A DNA stretch of 64,000 nt, from contig OZ005615.1 in NCBI GenBank assembly GCA_963930655.1, positions 16,882,001 to 16,946,000 on the forward strand, read 5' to 3'. A program made the translations under genes and the position numbers. Position 1 is the stretch's first letter. Each line of letters begins with the position of its first letter. A model generated the notes under the pieces. The model ran no database searches. It saw nothing but the letters and a program-made list of their open reading frames with translations, and was not told the DNA's origin. Origin of the DNA: Myrica gale (taxonomy: Eukaryota; Streptophyta; Magnoliopsida; Fagales; Myricaceae). Positions 23,373 to 34,398 of this stretch are shown piece by piece.

Positions 23373-23765
23373 GAGGCTCTTGTTTGGCCTTTTGTTCTTG
23401 AGCAGAGAAGTCAGGTGGATCAAATTTCAGGAACATTTCCTATGGAGTTGGATCTTTCCTTCTGGTTCTCTCTCTTCAAAGTTGAGATCGGGTATTTGGT
23501 GATACTGTTTGTTTACTTACCATAATAACCGAACAGAACCTTTATGATTGCTTCTCCTATGGGAGAATCTTCTTAAATCCAAGCAGTGAGTTCTTTTCCG
23601 AGTTCACAATAGAATTTTATAACCAACTTCTTTGTCGGAAACTTTATTGAAATGGAAATTGTACCTTACTTTTTTGGGGTAATGAAAAAATCCTGGCGCT
23701 CATTTACGTGCACTGGTCTTGGACGTACCTAGCTCAGCTTCTGCACGAGTTGGGTTCAATGTCAC

Positions 23766-23877
23766 TGTAAATCTCAAAGTAAATAGTCACTCATTTAAGT
23801 TGCAATTTTTTTGCGCAAATGGTGCTTTGAACCTTTGAGAGTGTAAATCTCAAAGTAAATAGTCACTCATTTAAGTT
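23766..23877 (+). repeat. 36-bp direct repeat, period 76 bp
   Basis: The sequence starting tgtaaatctcaaagtaaat occurs at 23766-23801 and identically at 23842-23877. It lies about 400 bp past the APM1 stop codon. This is a recent local duplication with no known role. Confidence 0.85.
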
Positions 23878-24164
23878 CTGTTTCTGTTGAAAGCAAACTC
23901 TCTGTTTATTTGAACTGCTAGCCGGAGTTCTGAGAAATGAGTGTGGAAGTGTAATATTACTTCAAATAAATGCTGTGTCTTAAGCTCAGTTGGAACAAGA
24001 GCCTGACATTATAACATGGAAAAACATAAAAAGTAAAAACAAACGTCTCTTCATAAAGCGAAAATCCAAGAACATATTGCTTATCCAATTTATTAAATAA
24101 AGAGTTTTATGTCCGAACTAAAAATAAGCAGAAAAAAAAAAGCATTCAGCAGTTATGGGAGTGT

Positions 24165-24490
24165 TTTGTGTGTTATAATTGGGGGTTGTTTAATCCTAGA
24201 TGACATTAGACATAGACTCAATCAATCAATTACTATTACACTGTGTCTCCATCACTTCCATGCTCCAACTCAGCATCTCAGTCAGCAAACCAGCACAGCC
24301 AACACGTCATTCTACAGCAAGGCAGTGCGCACCAAAATTTGGATACATAGAACAATATTATTTGTTGTTACTGTCATTTCTGTAAATATTGAGGAAGCAG
24401 CTATTCTTCGATTCTTGTTAAAGCTTGTATAAATGTAGTCTTCTATAATACTTTTACATTCATTCAATACACGAGAGAGAATTCACTCGT
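24165..24490 (+). mobile_element. possible solo LTR (Ty1/copia-like)
   Basis: The stretch beginning tgttataattggggg has the look of a short copia LTR: repeated gacattagacatagac words, a TATAAATG motif near 24429, then a cttttacattcattcaatac end typical of LTR polyadenylation regions. I could not define terminal TG/CA borders with a target duplication, so boundaries are approximate. Confidence 0.35.
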
Positions 24491-24899
24491 CCATTTAATC
24501 TTCTTCTCCAAAATGCAAAAAACACTTAGAAAATCTTATGTTAATTAAGCTCACGAAAGAGACATCTACTTCAGTAGTATTGCATATGGAGTTAGATTAT
24601 CAAAAGAGTACTTTCTTTTGCTATGTAGTATTTCCTATTTTTAAAGTACTTTTCTTTGGTAATGTAGTACTTTATGTTGACTAGTTTTGTTGTGATTTTG
24701 AGATTTAATTTAGAAAATATATTCAAAATAGAAACCAAACATGCAACTTAATTCACTGGAAAATACTTTACAATATAAATAACTTTTAAGTCAACAAAGG
24801 GAGCCAAAATCTATGATTATATGATTCACGTTATATAATAATATAATCATATAGTAATTTAACAATTCATAAATATCATATATCGTAGTTGACTTAGGA

Positions 24900-25140
24900 A
24901 TCTTCAAGAAGACAGAAAATGACCAGTGAAGTTTGTTTTGACCAGAGTTTTAATTCCCCCGGCGAGCCTCTACGTCGTTTTGACCCCTTTCAAAAACGGT
25001 TCCTTTTGACCAGGGTTTTAATTCCCCCCGCGAGCTCCTTCCTCTCCTCTCCCTCTCTTCGCAGCCACCCAACCAGCTGTCCCACACCTCTCGGCCTCTC
25101 TCCCTCACTCTCCCCGGTTCTCTCTATCAATCGGTCTCAG
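24900..25140 (+). other. probable TMPK 5' leader exon
   Basis: A GC-richer, CT-rich island (24956-25140) ends at CAG|GTAGCA, a good donor site, about 1.6 kb before the TMPK acceptor at 26723/26724. Leader exons of plant genes often look like this. The motif ttttgaccag followed by gttttaattcccc occurs twice in it (about 24936 and 25008). An open frame through it does not join TMPK in phase, so it is called non-coding. Confidence 0.5.
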
Positions 25141-26143
25141 GTAGCATATTGCTGTTGATGTTTCAATATAGTGGTTTTACATAATCATTACCTGTACTTG
25201 TCTGTTGTAATTTGAGAATAAACTGCTGAATATTATGACGGACCTTCCTTTTTTTCCTTTTTCTTTACTTACAGGTTGTGCATTTCATTTGTTCACTTGC
25301 TCTATGCTATTTTTTTTTTTTTATAACAATGATGTTGCAATCCATCGTCTAAAACAGGCCCTTCAAATTGTATCAAGGCTAGAGCTGGACTATTTTAGAA
25401 ATACCAATGCCTCTATATCGTTACCAGTTCTGTTGATAATGACCATATTCATTTATGCATTGATTTCATTTTTTACTGTTTATCCCATAGCACAAGGCGT
25501 GAGGAGATAACAATTTTTTTTATGAAATTTTGAACTGTGATATTGCAAGCATAGTTGTGGCATTATCTTCATGCACAAGGAAGTAATAGGCTTATGTTAT
25601 CTGTTACAGAACCTGTAAATATTTGGAACTATTATAATATCTCTACAACTCTTAGTCCCAAAAATCCCTGTATATACTCCTCTTTTGGTAAAAGGTGGTT
25701 GAAGTTGGTCAATGACAAGTTTCCAAGCTGGACCAGGTAGTTTTTTTGAAAATATTCAGAGTTGTCAAACATTGTTGATCATCTTTTGTTTCTGAGATAA
25801 ATGCCTGTAGTGGTTGGATGATAGTTTTTCTAACAAAACTGATACTCAGCATAACACACAAAAACTTGCATTTGCTTTTTGTATACAGACATGTAAAGTT
25901 GGGAGAATGGGAATTGGAATGAATTCTTGGGAGCACGATCTCCAGTAATTACTTGAACTAGAAGAAATTGGGCATGTGACCATTTCCCCCCCCATTTCAT
26001 TAGATTTCATCACATTTTTTGTTGTCTGTGCGGCTGATTGTTTTAGATAAGAGCTATGGCATATTAGTGTGAAGAATTTAGTTCAGAGTAGTTCTGGTTG
26101 AATTACAAGTAAGCTAAGATAGCTGGTTTCTTAATCTCTTTCT

Positions 26144-26156
26144 CCCCCCCCCCCCC
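26144..26156 (+). repeat. poly-C tract
   Basis: Thirteen consecutive C in the probable TMPK leader intron. Length is uncertain in any assembly. Confidence 0.8.
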
Positions 26157-26805
26157 GGCTCCTCCCCAACCCACATGGGGATTAGTTTGGCTAATTCATA
26201 ACCATCTCAATGTCACCTCTGTGTCTTCAAGATGAACTTTATTCTTAATGCGTTTCGGTGACTTGGATCTTAAGATATTTGATTCATCCATGTTTTTTAA
26301 AGCAGTTTTCTAGGCTTGGGAGGGACATGATCCATGTCTGTTGTCTCAGACATTCCAGGGTTTTGTAAGTAAGAATCTTTTACTCCTGGCTAAGTTTCTT
26401 CCCCCCCACCCACCCTCTCTCTTTGGTCTCTTGAATGGAGCTTGTTGGCCATATTGGAAAATGCTAAATCTCACTTTGGTTGCTGAGAAAGTAGAGGAAA
26501 ACATTTCAATTGTGAGTTTTTTTTATTATTTTACCTTCTTAGTATAATGGAAAACCCACTCGGAATAACAATAGATTTGTTAGGGTCAGTTGAGGGAGGG
26601 TTTAGTTTTTCAACATCCAATAATGAAAAAACTTCAAACTTTATTTGATGAATTATTGTTCCGCTCTTTCTCTATTATTTAAAGCCTCCCCCTCAACAGT
26701 AGGATTTTTTTTTTGTTCTTTAGGAAGTTTGCTGCCTTAGCATCAGGAAAGTTATTGAAATCTCGATTGATCTTTCCTCACAAGTGTCAACTTAGGCAGA
26801 TTCAA

Positions 26806-28727
26806 ATGGCGAATACCCACAACTGTATTCGAAGTGGTGGCAACACTGAGTCAAGGGGAGCCTTGATTGTTCTGGAAGGCTTGGATCGTAGTGGGAAGAC
26901 TTCACAGTCAAGTAGACTACTTACCTACTTGGAGGGACGCGGGCATTCAGTTGAATTATGGCAGTATCCTGACAGAAGTACAAGTGTTGGGCAAATGATA
27001 TCTTCATACCTTTCTAACAAATCACAATTGGATGATCACACGATCCATCTTCTCTTTAGTGCAAATCGTTGGGAGAAGAGGTTTGTTATGTCATCCTATT
27101 GCAGCTTTCTTGTAGCCTGGTTTCTGGAATCTTGAATATAAGTTGGGATGTGTTGTTTGTCCTGATAATAGTTCCTTGCTTGCTGTATGTCTTCTTCTTT
27201 TCCAAAACTGTGGGTGAAAACGAAATCTTGGCATTCAATACAAGTCCCAAATTACTTTTCCTGATTGCAATGTCTTTAATATCAACCTGTATTTCTAGTA
27301 GTGTATTGGACTTTTATAGTTCTATTTTGAGTATTCTTGTTAGATATGTTAATACTTTCAAGTGGTTGTGGATTTCAGTGTGCCTTCTGAATAGAAAGAG
27401 CTCTTGCGTTTTTATTGATTTGTTCCTCTGAACCATTTTCTTGGTACAAAAAACATAGTGATTATGTGCACAATTTATGGTGGTTGGGGTTGTGATTTCA
27501 GTTATTTATAATCCATACACAGATCATTGATGGAAACTAAACTGAAGGCTGGAACCACCCTCATTGTCGACCGTTATTCTTATTCGGGGGTGGCTTTCTC
27601 ATCTGCCAAAGGTCTTGACATTGAATGGTGTAAGGTGAAGACATGGTCCAGACTGTTCTTAAAGAAAGAATACGTTCTCTTCTCTTCTTCTTAAGAGTGA
27701 GGTCTTCTTTTGCAGGCACCAGAGGTTGGGCTGCTGGCACCAGACCTGGTTCTGTACCTTGACATACAGCCAGAGGTAAGTTGTATGTACCATTATGTTG
27801 ACCGTTATAAGTTATACGTCAAAGACTTCAGTGATGTTGTTAGCATGTGTTTCTTTGAGTTCTACGTGTAGCTTGCTTTGTTCTATCATTTGGTCAAACC
27901 TGCCTGAGAGCTTTTTTACTGTACATTGAGAATTTTCAGCACCTTTTTTTTTGTCTAGCCTTTATTTTGAGACACGCAGACCTCTTCTTCCAATAATGTA
28001 GTTCATACATGCAGACATATTTTAGGCTGCCAATGCCATCTCAGCTCTGTGAAAAAGATGTTAAAGAAGAAAAGGGGAGGGAGAAAAAGCAAGATGGATG
28101 AATTTTTACCATGAACATGAATTGTCACTCTCTTTGTAGATATTTTTGCCAATAAACATATTTATTTATCAGTGATAGCAATGCCACTCATTTTGGTCAA
28201 TCCCTTTCTCCCATATGCATTCATACACGCAGACTTGCATGTAGAACTGAGAAAGTCTTTTCTCAAAATCTTCAGAAAGCTACAGAGAGAGGAGGATATG
28301 GAGGTGAGAGATATGAGCAGCTTGAGTTTCAGAAGAAAGTTGCGCAATGCTATCAGGTCCTCCATGATGCCTCCTGGAAGGTAATTTTATGTTCCATCTT
28401 GTTGCCTTTTCTATTCTCCTTTTCCGAAACCAGCCTCTGTAGATTCGCTGCTCAAGGTCTGTGAGCTTGGTCTACTCGGCCTTCTGTGTAATTTAAAGTT
28501 TCTTTTTTTCAATTTTATATGCCCAGTTTTCAATTATTAGACGCCTATGAACGGATTGCTTCGAGTGCTGAACTAGTCTCCTTGATTTACTGCAGATAAT
28601 TGATGCCTGCCAATCCATAGAAGATATCGAGAGACAGCTGCAAGAGATCGTATTGGATTGTGTCATGAAGTGCCAAGAAGGCAAACCCCTTTCCAAACTC
28701 TGGTTACGAAGTCATGTTGAGGAGTAG
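26806..28727 (+). CDS. TMPK: thymidylate kinase (dTMP kinase)
   Basis: Phosphorylates dTMP to dTDP using ATP, a required step in dTTP supply for nuclear and organellar DNA synthesis. Coding exons 26806-27080, 27523-27634, 27716-27775, 28276-28380 and 28596-28727 join in frame to give 227 aa. The P-loop GLDRSGKTS is at residues 25-33, the DRY motif at 108-110 and the lid segment [11 protein letters not shown] at 153-163. The end matches plant enzymes ([11 protein letters not shown]). The ATG chosen is the first in frame after the acceptor at 26723. The exon is open upstream of it for 27 codons that are basic and Ser/Leu-containing (KFAALASGKLLKSR), like an organellar presequence. A longer, targeted form starting in an unseen upstream exon is therefore possible, as known for Arabidopsis ZEUS1. 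Confidence 0.93.
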
Positions 28728-28958
28728 ACTCCGCAAATTTAGTTTATCTGCTTAATTATCCTTTGTCTGTAAAATCAGAAGTGATTTATTAATTTCAGAA
28801 TTGGTTTAGCAAATTCTTAAATGAGTTCAAGTTTGTTCCTGTATTTTATTCTTTCTTCTCTTGGCTGTTCCTGGATTTTATTGAGTTTATTAAAACTATA
28901 TTGCCACCTTAAGATTTCATCTGTCAATTCATTAACAATTAAATAGCAATATGCTTTT

Positions 28959-29460
28959 TGTAACGCCTCAGATTAAGCACAAAAATGTCTCGTGCGTGAA
29001 GTCGGACAAATAATTCCAAGGCTTTTCGCACCACATCCCAGCAAAATAATCGGGATTTACATTTTCACTTATTACAAAGAAAAGAGAGGAAGCTGTGAGC
29101 TCCACCCCAAATGTTTTAGTGTGCATTTGCATGGGTTTTAGTTATAGTTAAAATGAAATAATACAAAGTCGACCCAAATGGTCGTGTGATAGGTGTGCGG
29201 CGGCTGAAAACTAACTAAAATGGACTAGAATCGAGGTTGGTCCTATCGGTCTTCGGAAGCCTGTGATACCCTGAATCCTACATAGAGTGAGAGAGGAGAA
29301 TGAATGAGAGATGAATTCTATAAGGGTCAAGTCCCACATTGGGACCTTACTAGGTTGAACTAGACTTTATAATGATCCAAGGGGCTTCAAGAGCAACCTT
29401 GACTAGTTATTTTGAAGTCAAAGCACAGATGTGACTAGTGTTTGTCCTTGGGTCGTTACA
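28959..29460 (-). mobile_element. solo LTR-like segment (TGTAACG...CGTTACA)
   Basis: This 502-bp segment starts and ends with a 7-bp inverted repeat, TGTAACG / CGTTACA, the form of an LTR. Read on the minus strand it contains a TATAAAG motif near the start (about 29372) and a CTCTCACTC-rich leader-like stretch. No 5-bp target duplication is visible, which argues for caution. About 140 bp at its right end (29320-29460) are clearly related to two segments at 61718-61857 and 61890-62040, so it is a dispersed repeat. No internal retrotransposon coding region adjoins it. Confidence 0.5.
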
Positions 29461-30780
29461 AAGCCTCAGTTGGGTAGTCAGCCTGTATTTTTCAAAAATT
29501 GATCACCACGATTCGACCCTTGGCGAGGGGCCCAAACCGAATTGAGAGGGGTCGATTTTCACCTCGAGTTTTGAGTAATAGAAAAAGGAAGGCTTAATTG
29601 CACTAGAGGTCCTGTGGTATTAGGTTTTGACAAAATAGTCGCTGGGCTAACACTTTTCACAAATTAGTCCCTAAGGTCACCTATTTAGCTAAAAATAAGT
29701 CCCTTCGTCAACCCACTAATGGAAGATGATGACGTGTAAAAGAAATGCCACGTAATCAACCAATAATTCACTTACGCATGTCCCCTGAATCCACGTGGAT
29801 GCCAGCTATGCTTTCTCCCACTTAACCATTTCCACCTCAGTAGCACTGTCAACATTTTTTAAAAAATATAGATATATTACACAATAGCCTTACTCGCCCC
29901 AATACTCTTACCCACCCTCTTACTCAGTTGGTCCCATATACAGCTGATACCTCACCCTTACTCACAGAAACCCTAACTTAGAAATTTCATGGAATTCGAA
30001 ACCCTAACTCGAAACCCCTCACATAAACCTGTTCTTCATCGTTGTTGGACTCTTAGTTTGATTTTGGCTTTCGTTTCGTTAGGCTTGCATTTGCATTTCG
30101 GTTTGGGTCTTCTCCCTTTGCCTTGTGTTTGCTCGGTTTTGGTATTTCCCTTCTCCCAATAAGTATGTTCTCTCTTCAACTTATAGATTTAAGTTTTGCT
30201 ACTTTTATTGGGTTCTGTTGAAATGAACATCTTTTGTGGCTTTGGGTCCATGTCCCCTTTATTGGGTCACTTCGAAGTGTCACGTCCCGTGCATATATTA
30301 GTCTCTAAGCTCTCTTTATAGTAATAGAGTTGCTATACATGCCGAGATTATGACACGATATTTTCTATGTCTCTAGACTGTAGGGTTCCTTGTAAGTACT
30401 AAATAAATATTTTGGTCAAGATGCAGCAGAAAAGGTCATAAATACCTTAAGAATGATTATATACTCGTACATATATGAATGTAAATTATTAATCGTAAAT
30501 TAAGCATACATTAGATATTATAAAGACAAGGAATTTCAAAACGAAAAAATTCAAGTAGATTAGTAGTTTAAATACAAGGTAGTGGGTTAGGGATGAAGGA
30601 GGACCTTCAGATCCTTACAAAATTAGGCTACTAATTGTCAAAATTTTCAAACCTAGTAAGTGGTTCAGTAAGCCTATTTAATCTCTAACCCTATCGTTAA
30701 GGAAATATATATATACACACACACAGATCATTTAAACAAAAACTAAGTAAATAACAAGAAGAAACTATTCCTCGTTAAGG
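29461..30780. other. repeat-like sequence left of the MULE relic
   Basis: Around 29590-29860 is a stretch of the type often found at plant MULE ends (cttaattgcactagaggtcc, repeated agtccct words). It is followed by a region with aaaccctaac words (29970-30010). No coding pattern is recognised. It may be the flank of the transposon whose transposase lies at 30930-31800, but I could not find a matching inverted copy on the other side. Confidence 0.3.
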
Positions 30781-30929
30781 CACGGAGTGACTAATCCGAC
30801 AGGATCTGCAACGAACAGGGGAACGATGGGTGTGTTTGGGGGCGAGTCATTGGGGACCAAGTAGGGTAGGCACTTCACGATTACCTCTAGTGTCTCTGTC
30901 ACCCAGACTTGAACATGGACGACCAGGAT

Positions 30930-31800
30930 GTGGGTAGGGAGCTCATAGTATAGATATTAAGCGAACAACACCATCTTTTGTCTTAACATCTCTGAAGTTA
31001 GCGTATAAGTCCTTGACACAAAATCAGTGGTCTGTCGTTGGTATAACAACATTGAAAGCTGGTACAAGCCCCTGACAAACATACAAGTAAGTAAATTCAG
31101 TTATTTTCTTGGCTAAAGCAACAGATGCACATGATATGAGAAAGTAAGAAACATACCGTCTGACGGTTAGACTTGAATGTCTAACCACTGGGTGGAGTAA
31201 CAACGAGATCCCCCACAAGTGTCTCTAAGAACCACGTCCAACTATCCTTAAGCTCTGCTTCCACCACTGCGAAGGCCACGAGATAAATGTTATTTCGATC
31301 CCTGAACACCGCACTCAACAGCTGCCCTTTGAATTCTTTTTTAAGGAAGCAACCATTTAAACATATTAGTGGCCTACAACCTTCCTTGAACCCTATCTTC
31401 ATTGCACTCAAGGACACATACAATCTCTGAAAGAAGAGCGACAGTTCTAGAAAAATCCGGCCGGTCATCACCAGTATATAGCTACCATGGCTGGTCTCCT
31501 TGAGAGTTGCACAATAATCTTATACCCTTCCATAATGCTCCTTATGGGACCCAAATATCACTTCGAGGACTCTCTTTGCTCTATAGCATTTTTTTTCCTC
31601 ATCGCCTCACACTGCCACTTCCGCTTGATCTCGTCGTATATGGCAGTTCAATCATGTTTGGTTGGCTCTTTATCTGGTCAAGCATCTTCTCTGCAATCCA
31701 TCAGAAGCTCATTTAAGAGAGCTTATATCGTCTTGGATACTTGTGCTTTGGTTGAATGTCCCTGATCTCGAAACTCCGTTCACCAAGTATCATCCAGCCA
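30930..31800 (-). pseudogene. MULE (Mutator-like) transposase relic
   Basis: On the minus strand, 31181-31471 encodes the diagnostic MULE core: AMKIGFKEGCRPLICLNGCFLK, GQLLSAVFRDRNN and AFAVVEAELKDSWTWFLETL. Upstream (31480-31650), in another frame, are an FGSHKEHYGRV-like stretch broken by a stop and a DEIKRKWQCEA-like helix of the N-terminal part. Downstream (31020-31085) is QGLVPAFNVVIPTTDH, then a VKDLYANFRDVKTKDG-like part to about 30930. Frameshifts and stops make it non-functional. Element ends were not identified. The enzyme type (cut-and-paste DDE transposase related to FAR1) is known for the family. Confidence 0.8.
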
Positions 31801-32099
31801 TTCAAGGGCGACAATGTCGTATGAGCAATCAAATGTTCAAACAAGGCACACTCGGCAAGCACTCATAAAAAAAAACTTGGTGAACATCTTCATTCCGCCT
31901 AATCAACTCAATCAAAATAATCAATGCAAGCTCAACTAAAGAAAATAAGCAATAGATTCATCGAGGATCGAGGTATACAATATACACTTCGAAATCTCTA
32001 GCGTCGTCCTCCACTAGGGCTTCGTTGAAAACACACTCCAAATCAGTGCAATCGGGGGTCTTTCGTTGTTCGGGATAAGTAAATGATTTCTTTTTAGCT

Positions 32100-34398
32100 T
32101 TTCTCCAATTTTGTTGGGAGGTGATTCATGCAGGGGATGTTTTTGTCTTTGTTCAATGAGTATGCTTAGTAAGGGAAATCTGTTAGAAGTTTGAACGCTA
32201 CCTTCATTGTTCTTATTCTTAAGAAGCCAGGAGCGGTTGAGCCAAAAGATTTCCATCCTATTAGCCTTGTGGGTTGTTTATAATATTATGGCAAAGGTGT
32301 TGTTGGCTAATAAGTTGAAGTTAATACTGAAAAAGATTATTTCACCGTCCCAGAATGCCTTTGCGAGATGTAGGTAGATTTTGAACTCGGAGTTGATTGC
32401 CAATGAATGCATTGCCTCTAGGTTGGGGTCGAATGAGCCGAGAATGTTTGCAAGTGAGATATCCACAAAGCGTATCATCATGTAAACTAGATTTTTTTGT
32501 TGTACCTTGTAAGGAGGTGTGAGTTTAGTGAAAAATGGTGTAGTGGATTGAATTTTGCATTTCTACTATTAAGTTCTTGGTGATTGTGAATGGTTGCCTC
32601 GAAGTGTTATTTGGTGGCTCTCGTGGTTTGCGCCAAGGTGATCCTTTTTATCTTTTTTTTTTGTAATTGTTATGGAAGCTTTAAGTAGGATGATTAGAGA
32701 GTTGATTGTGAGAGGTTCCATTGTGGGGTTTAATCTTGGAGTTAGGGCGTGCACTAGTTGTTTGTACATGACACTCTAATTTTGTGCAAGGTAGATACGA
32801 ATCAATTTCGTAATCTTCGATACTTGCTCCTTTGTTTTGAGGCTGTTTCGGAGTTAAATATTAATCTTTCTAAATTATAGGTCATTCCAATTGAAAGTGT
32901 TGGAAATGTTAAGGAGTTGACAGATATTTGGGGTGCATAATTTATTCTTTGCCGATGACTTGTCTTGGGCTTAATCTGGGTGATAGATTTAAAAATGTTC
33001 ACATTTGTGATGGAATTATTGAAAGAATGGAGAGAAGGTTGTTGGGATGGAAGTGTATGTATCTTTTTAAAGGGGAAAGATTACTTTGATTAAATCCACT
33101 CTCAAGTTTTCCTACTTATTTTTTTTCTCTTTTTCCAATCCCCTAGTGTTGTAATAGCTAGATTGGAAAAATTACATAGGAATTTTTGGTAGGGAAATGG
33201 TAGGAATGAGCATAAGTTTCATCTACTTAATTGGGCTAAGGTTTGCTCTCCCATCAAGTCTGGGGGGTTGGGCCTAAGACATCTTCCCTTATTTAATAAA
33301 GTTATGTTAGGAAAATGGTTGTGGTGTTTTACTACAGAAAGAGACAGCTTATGGAGGATTATCATTTTTAGAAAAGTACGGTATCTCTGTGGGTGGTTTG
33401 AATACTTTAGTGTTCCATGGCACTTATGGTGTGAGTTTCTGTAAACAAATAGTAATGGTTTGACTCTTTTCCGTGATGTGGTCTCAGAGTTTGATTCTGG
33501 CATGATTATTGGGTGGAGATAGACCTTTGAGGTTTGTTATTCCTTTATTGTATTCTTTATCTTGGTGCAAAGAAGCTTTGGTGGCGGATTGTTTGCAGGG
33601 AGGTTCCTGATTTTTAGTTTGGAATGTTCAATTTGCTAGAACTTGTGATGATTGAGGGATGGATGAATTTTCGGCCTTCTTCTCTTTACTTTATCGAAGG
33701 TGTTAAGGAGAGAGAATGATAATAAAATAATTTTGTTGGATTCTAGGAATGATGCTTTCTCAGTTAAGTCGATGTATGGTCTCATTGCATGTGGTTATGC
33801 TGATTCTTTTGCTTGGCGTCAAATTTGGAGGACATACGTTCCTTTCAAGAGTTTCTTTCTTTGTGTGGGAGGCTGCTCATGGGAAAGATTTTACAAACGA
33901 TAACTTAAGGAGGAAGAAATTATGCTTGATCAACTGGTGTTATCTTTTAGATATGATGGAGAATCAATGGATCATGTGCTACTTCGCTGTTCGATGGCTA
34001 GAGGGTTGTGAATGTCTGTGTTCTGAATTATGAATATTTCTTGGGTAATGCCTGAGAGGGTGGTTGATGTGTTGTATTGGAACAGGAAATTTGATAACTC
34101 ATTGGCATTGGCAGTTTGGACGATGATTTATTCTTGTACTTTGTGGTGTTTATGGAGGGAGAAAAATAGTAGATGTTTTGAAGATTTAGCTTTGTCACTG
34201 GAGCGTTTGAAGGGCAAATTGTTGCACTATTTTTTGTTTTTTTCCCTGATATAATATGGTGCCGGATTTTCCTTTTTCAAATTATTTGGATTTTTTAGCA
34301 TCTTAGCTTGTATGGTTAAGGTGTTTTTCGGTATAATTTGTATTGTTAACACATCTTTTTCTTAATAAAATTTTAATCTAATTACTTATAAAAAAAGA
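32100..34398 (+). pseudogene. LINE C, decayed 5'-truncated copy
   Basis: Same family as LINE A and B. Remnants in order: [14 protein letters not shown] RT start (about 32160-32240, other frames give FIVLI and KKPGAVE), the ISPSQNAF region (32340), RT palm and thumb remnants to 33200, then the linker (33240-33600). The zf-RVT region follows (33740-33990), then SWVMPERVVDVLYW and LWCLWREKNSRCFED (34030-34254). The 3' UTR ends ttacttataaaaaaag at about 34384-34398. Many stops and frameshifts mark it as the oldest of the three. It gives an intact order of the 3' blocks, which is how the LINE B scrambling can be recognised. Confidence 0.82.

Larger units (their letters stand above)
23373..24899. 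other. APM1-TMPK intergenic region
   Basis: Contains the APM1 3' UTR, a 36-bp direct repeat (listed separately), an LTR-like patch at about 24165-24490 and AT-rich sequence. No further gene is seen. The open frame at 24109-24432 reads through the LTR-like patch and is not believed. Confidence 0.4.

Noticed and set aside
24919-25158. A 79-codon frame in the TMPK leader exon
   Set aside because: It does not join the TMPK frame across the 25140/26724 splice and has low-complexity Ser/Pro composition.
28172-28384. A 70-codon frame MIAMPLILV... on the plus strand
   Set aside because: Overlaps TMPK exon 28276-28380 in the wrong frame; the correct frame gives the conserved lid segment.
28959-29460. 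Calling this a DNA transposon because of its inverted ends
   Set aside because: Only 7 bp of inverted repeat beginning TG and ending CA, with a TATA-like motif, fits an LTR better; no target duplication to decide.
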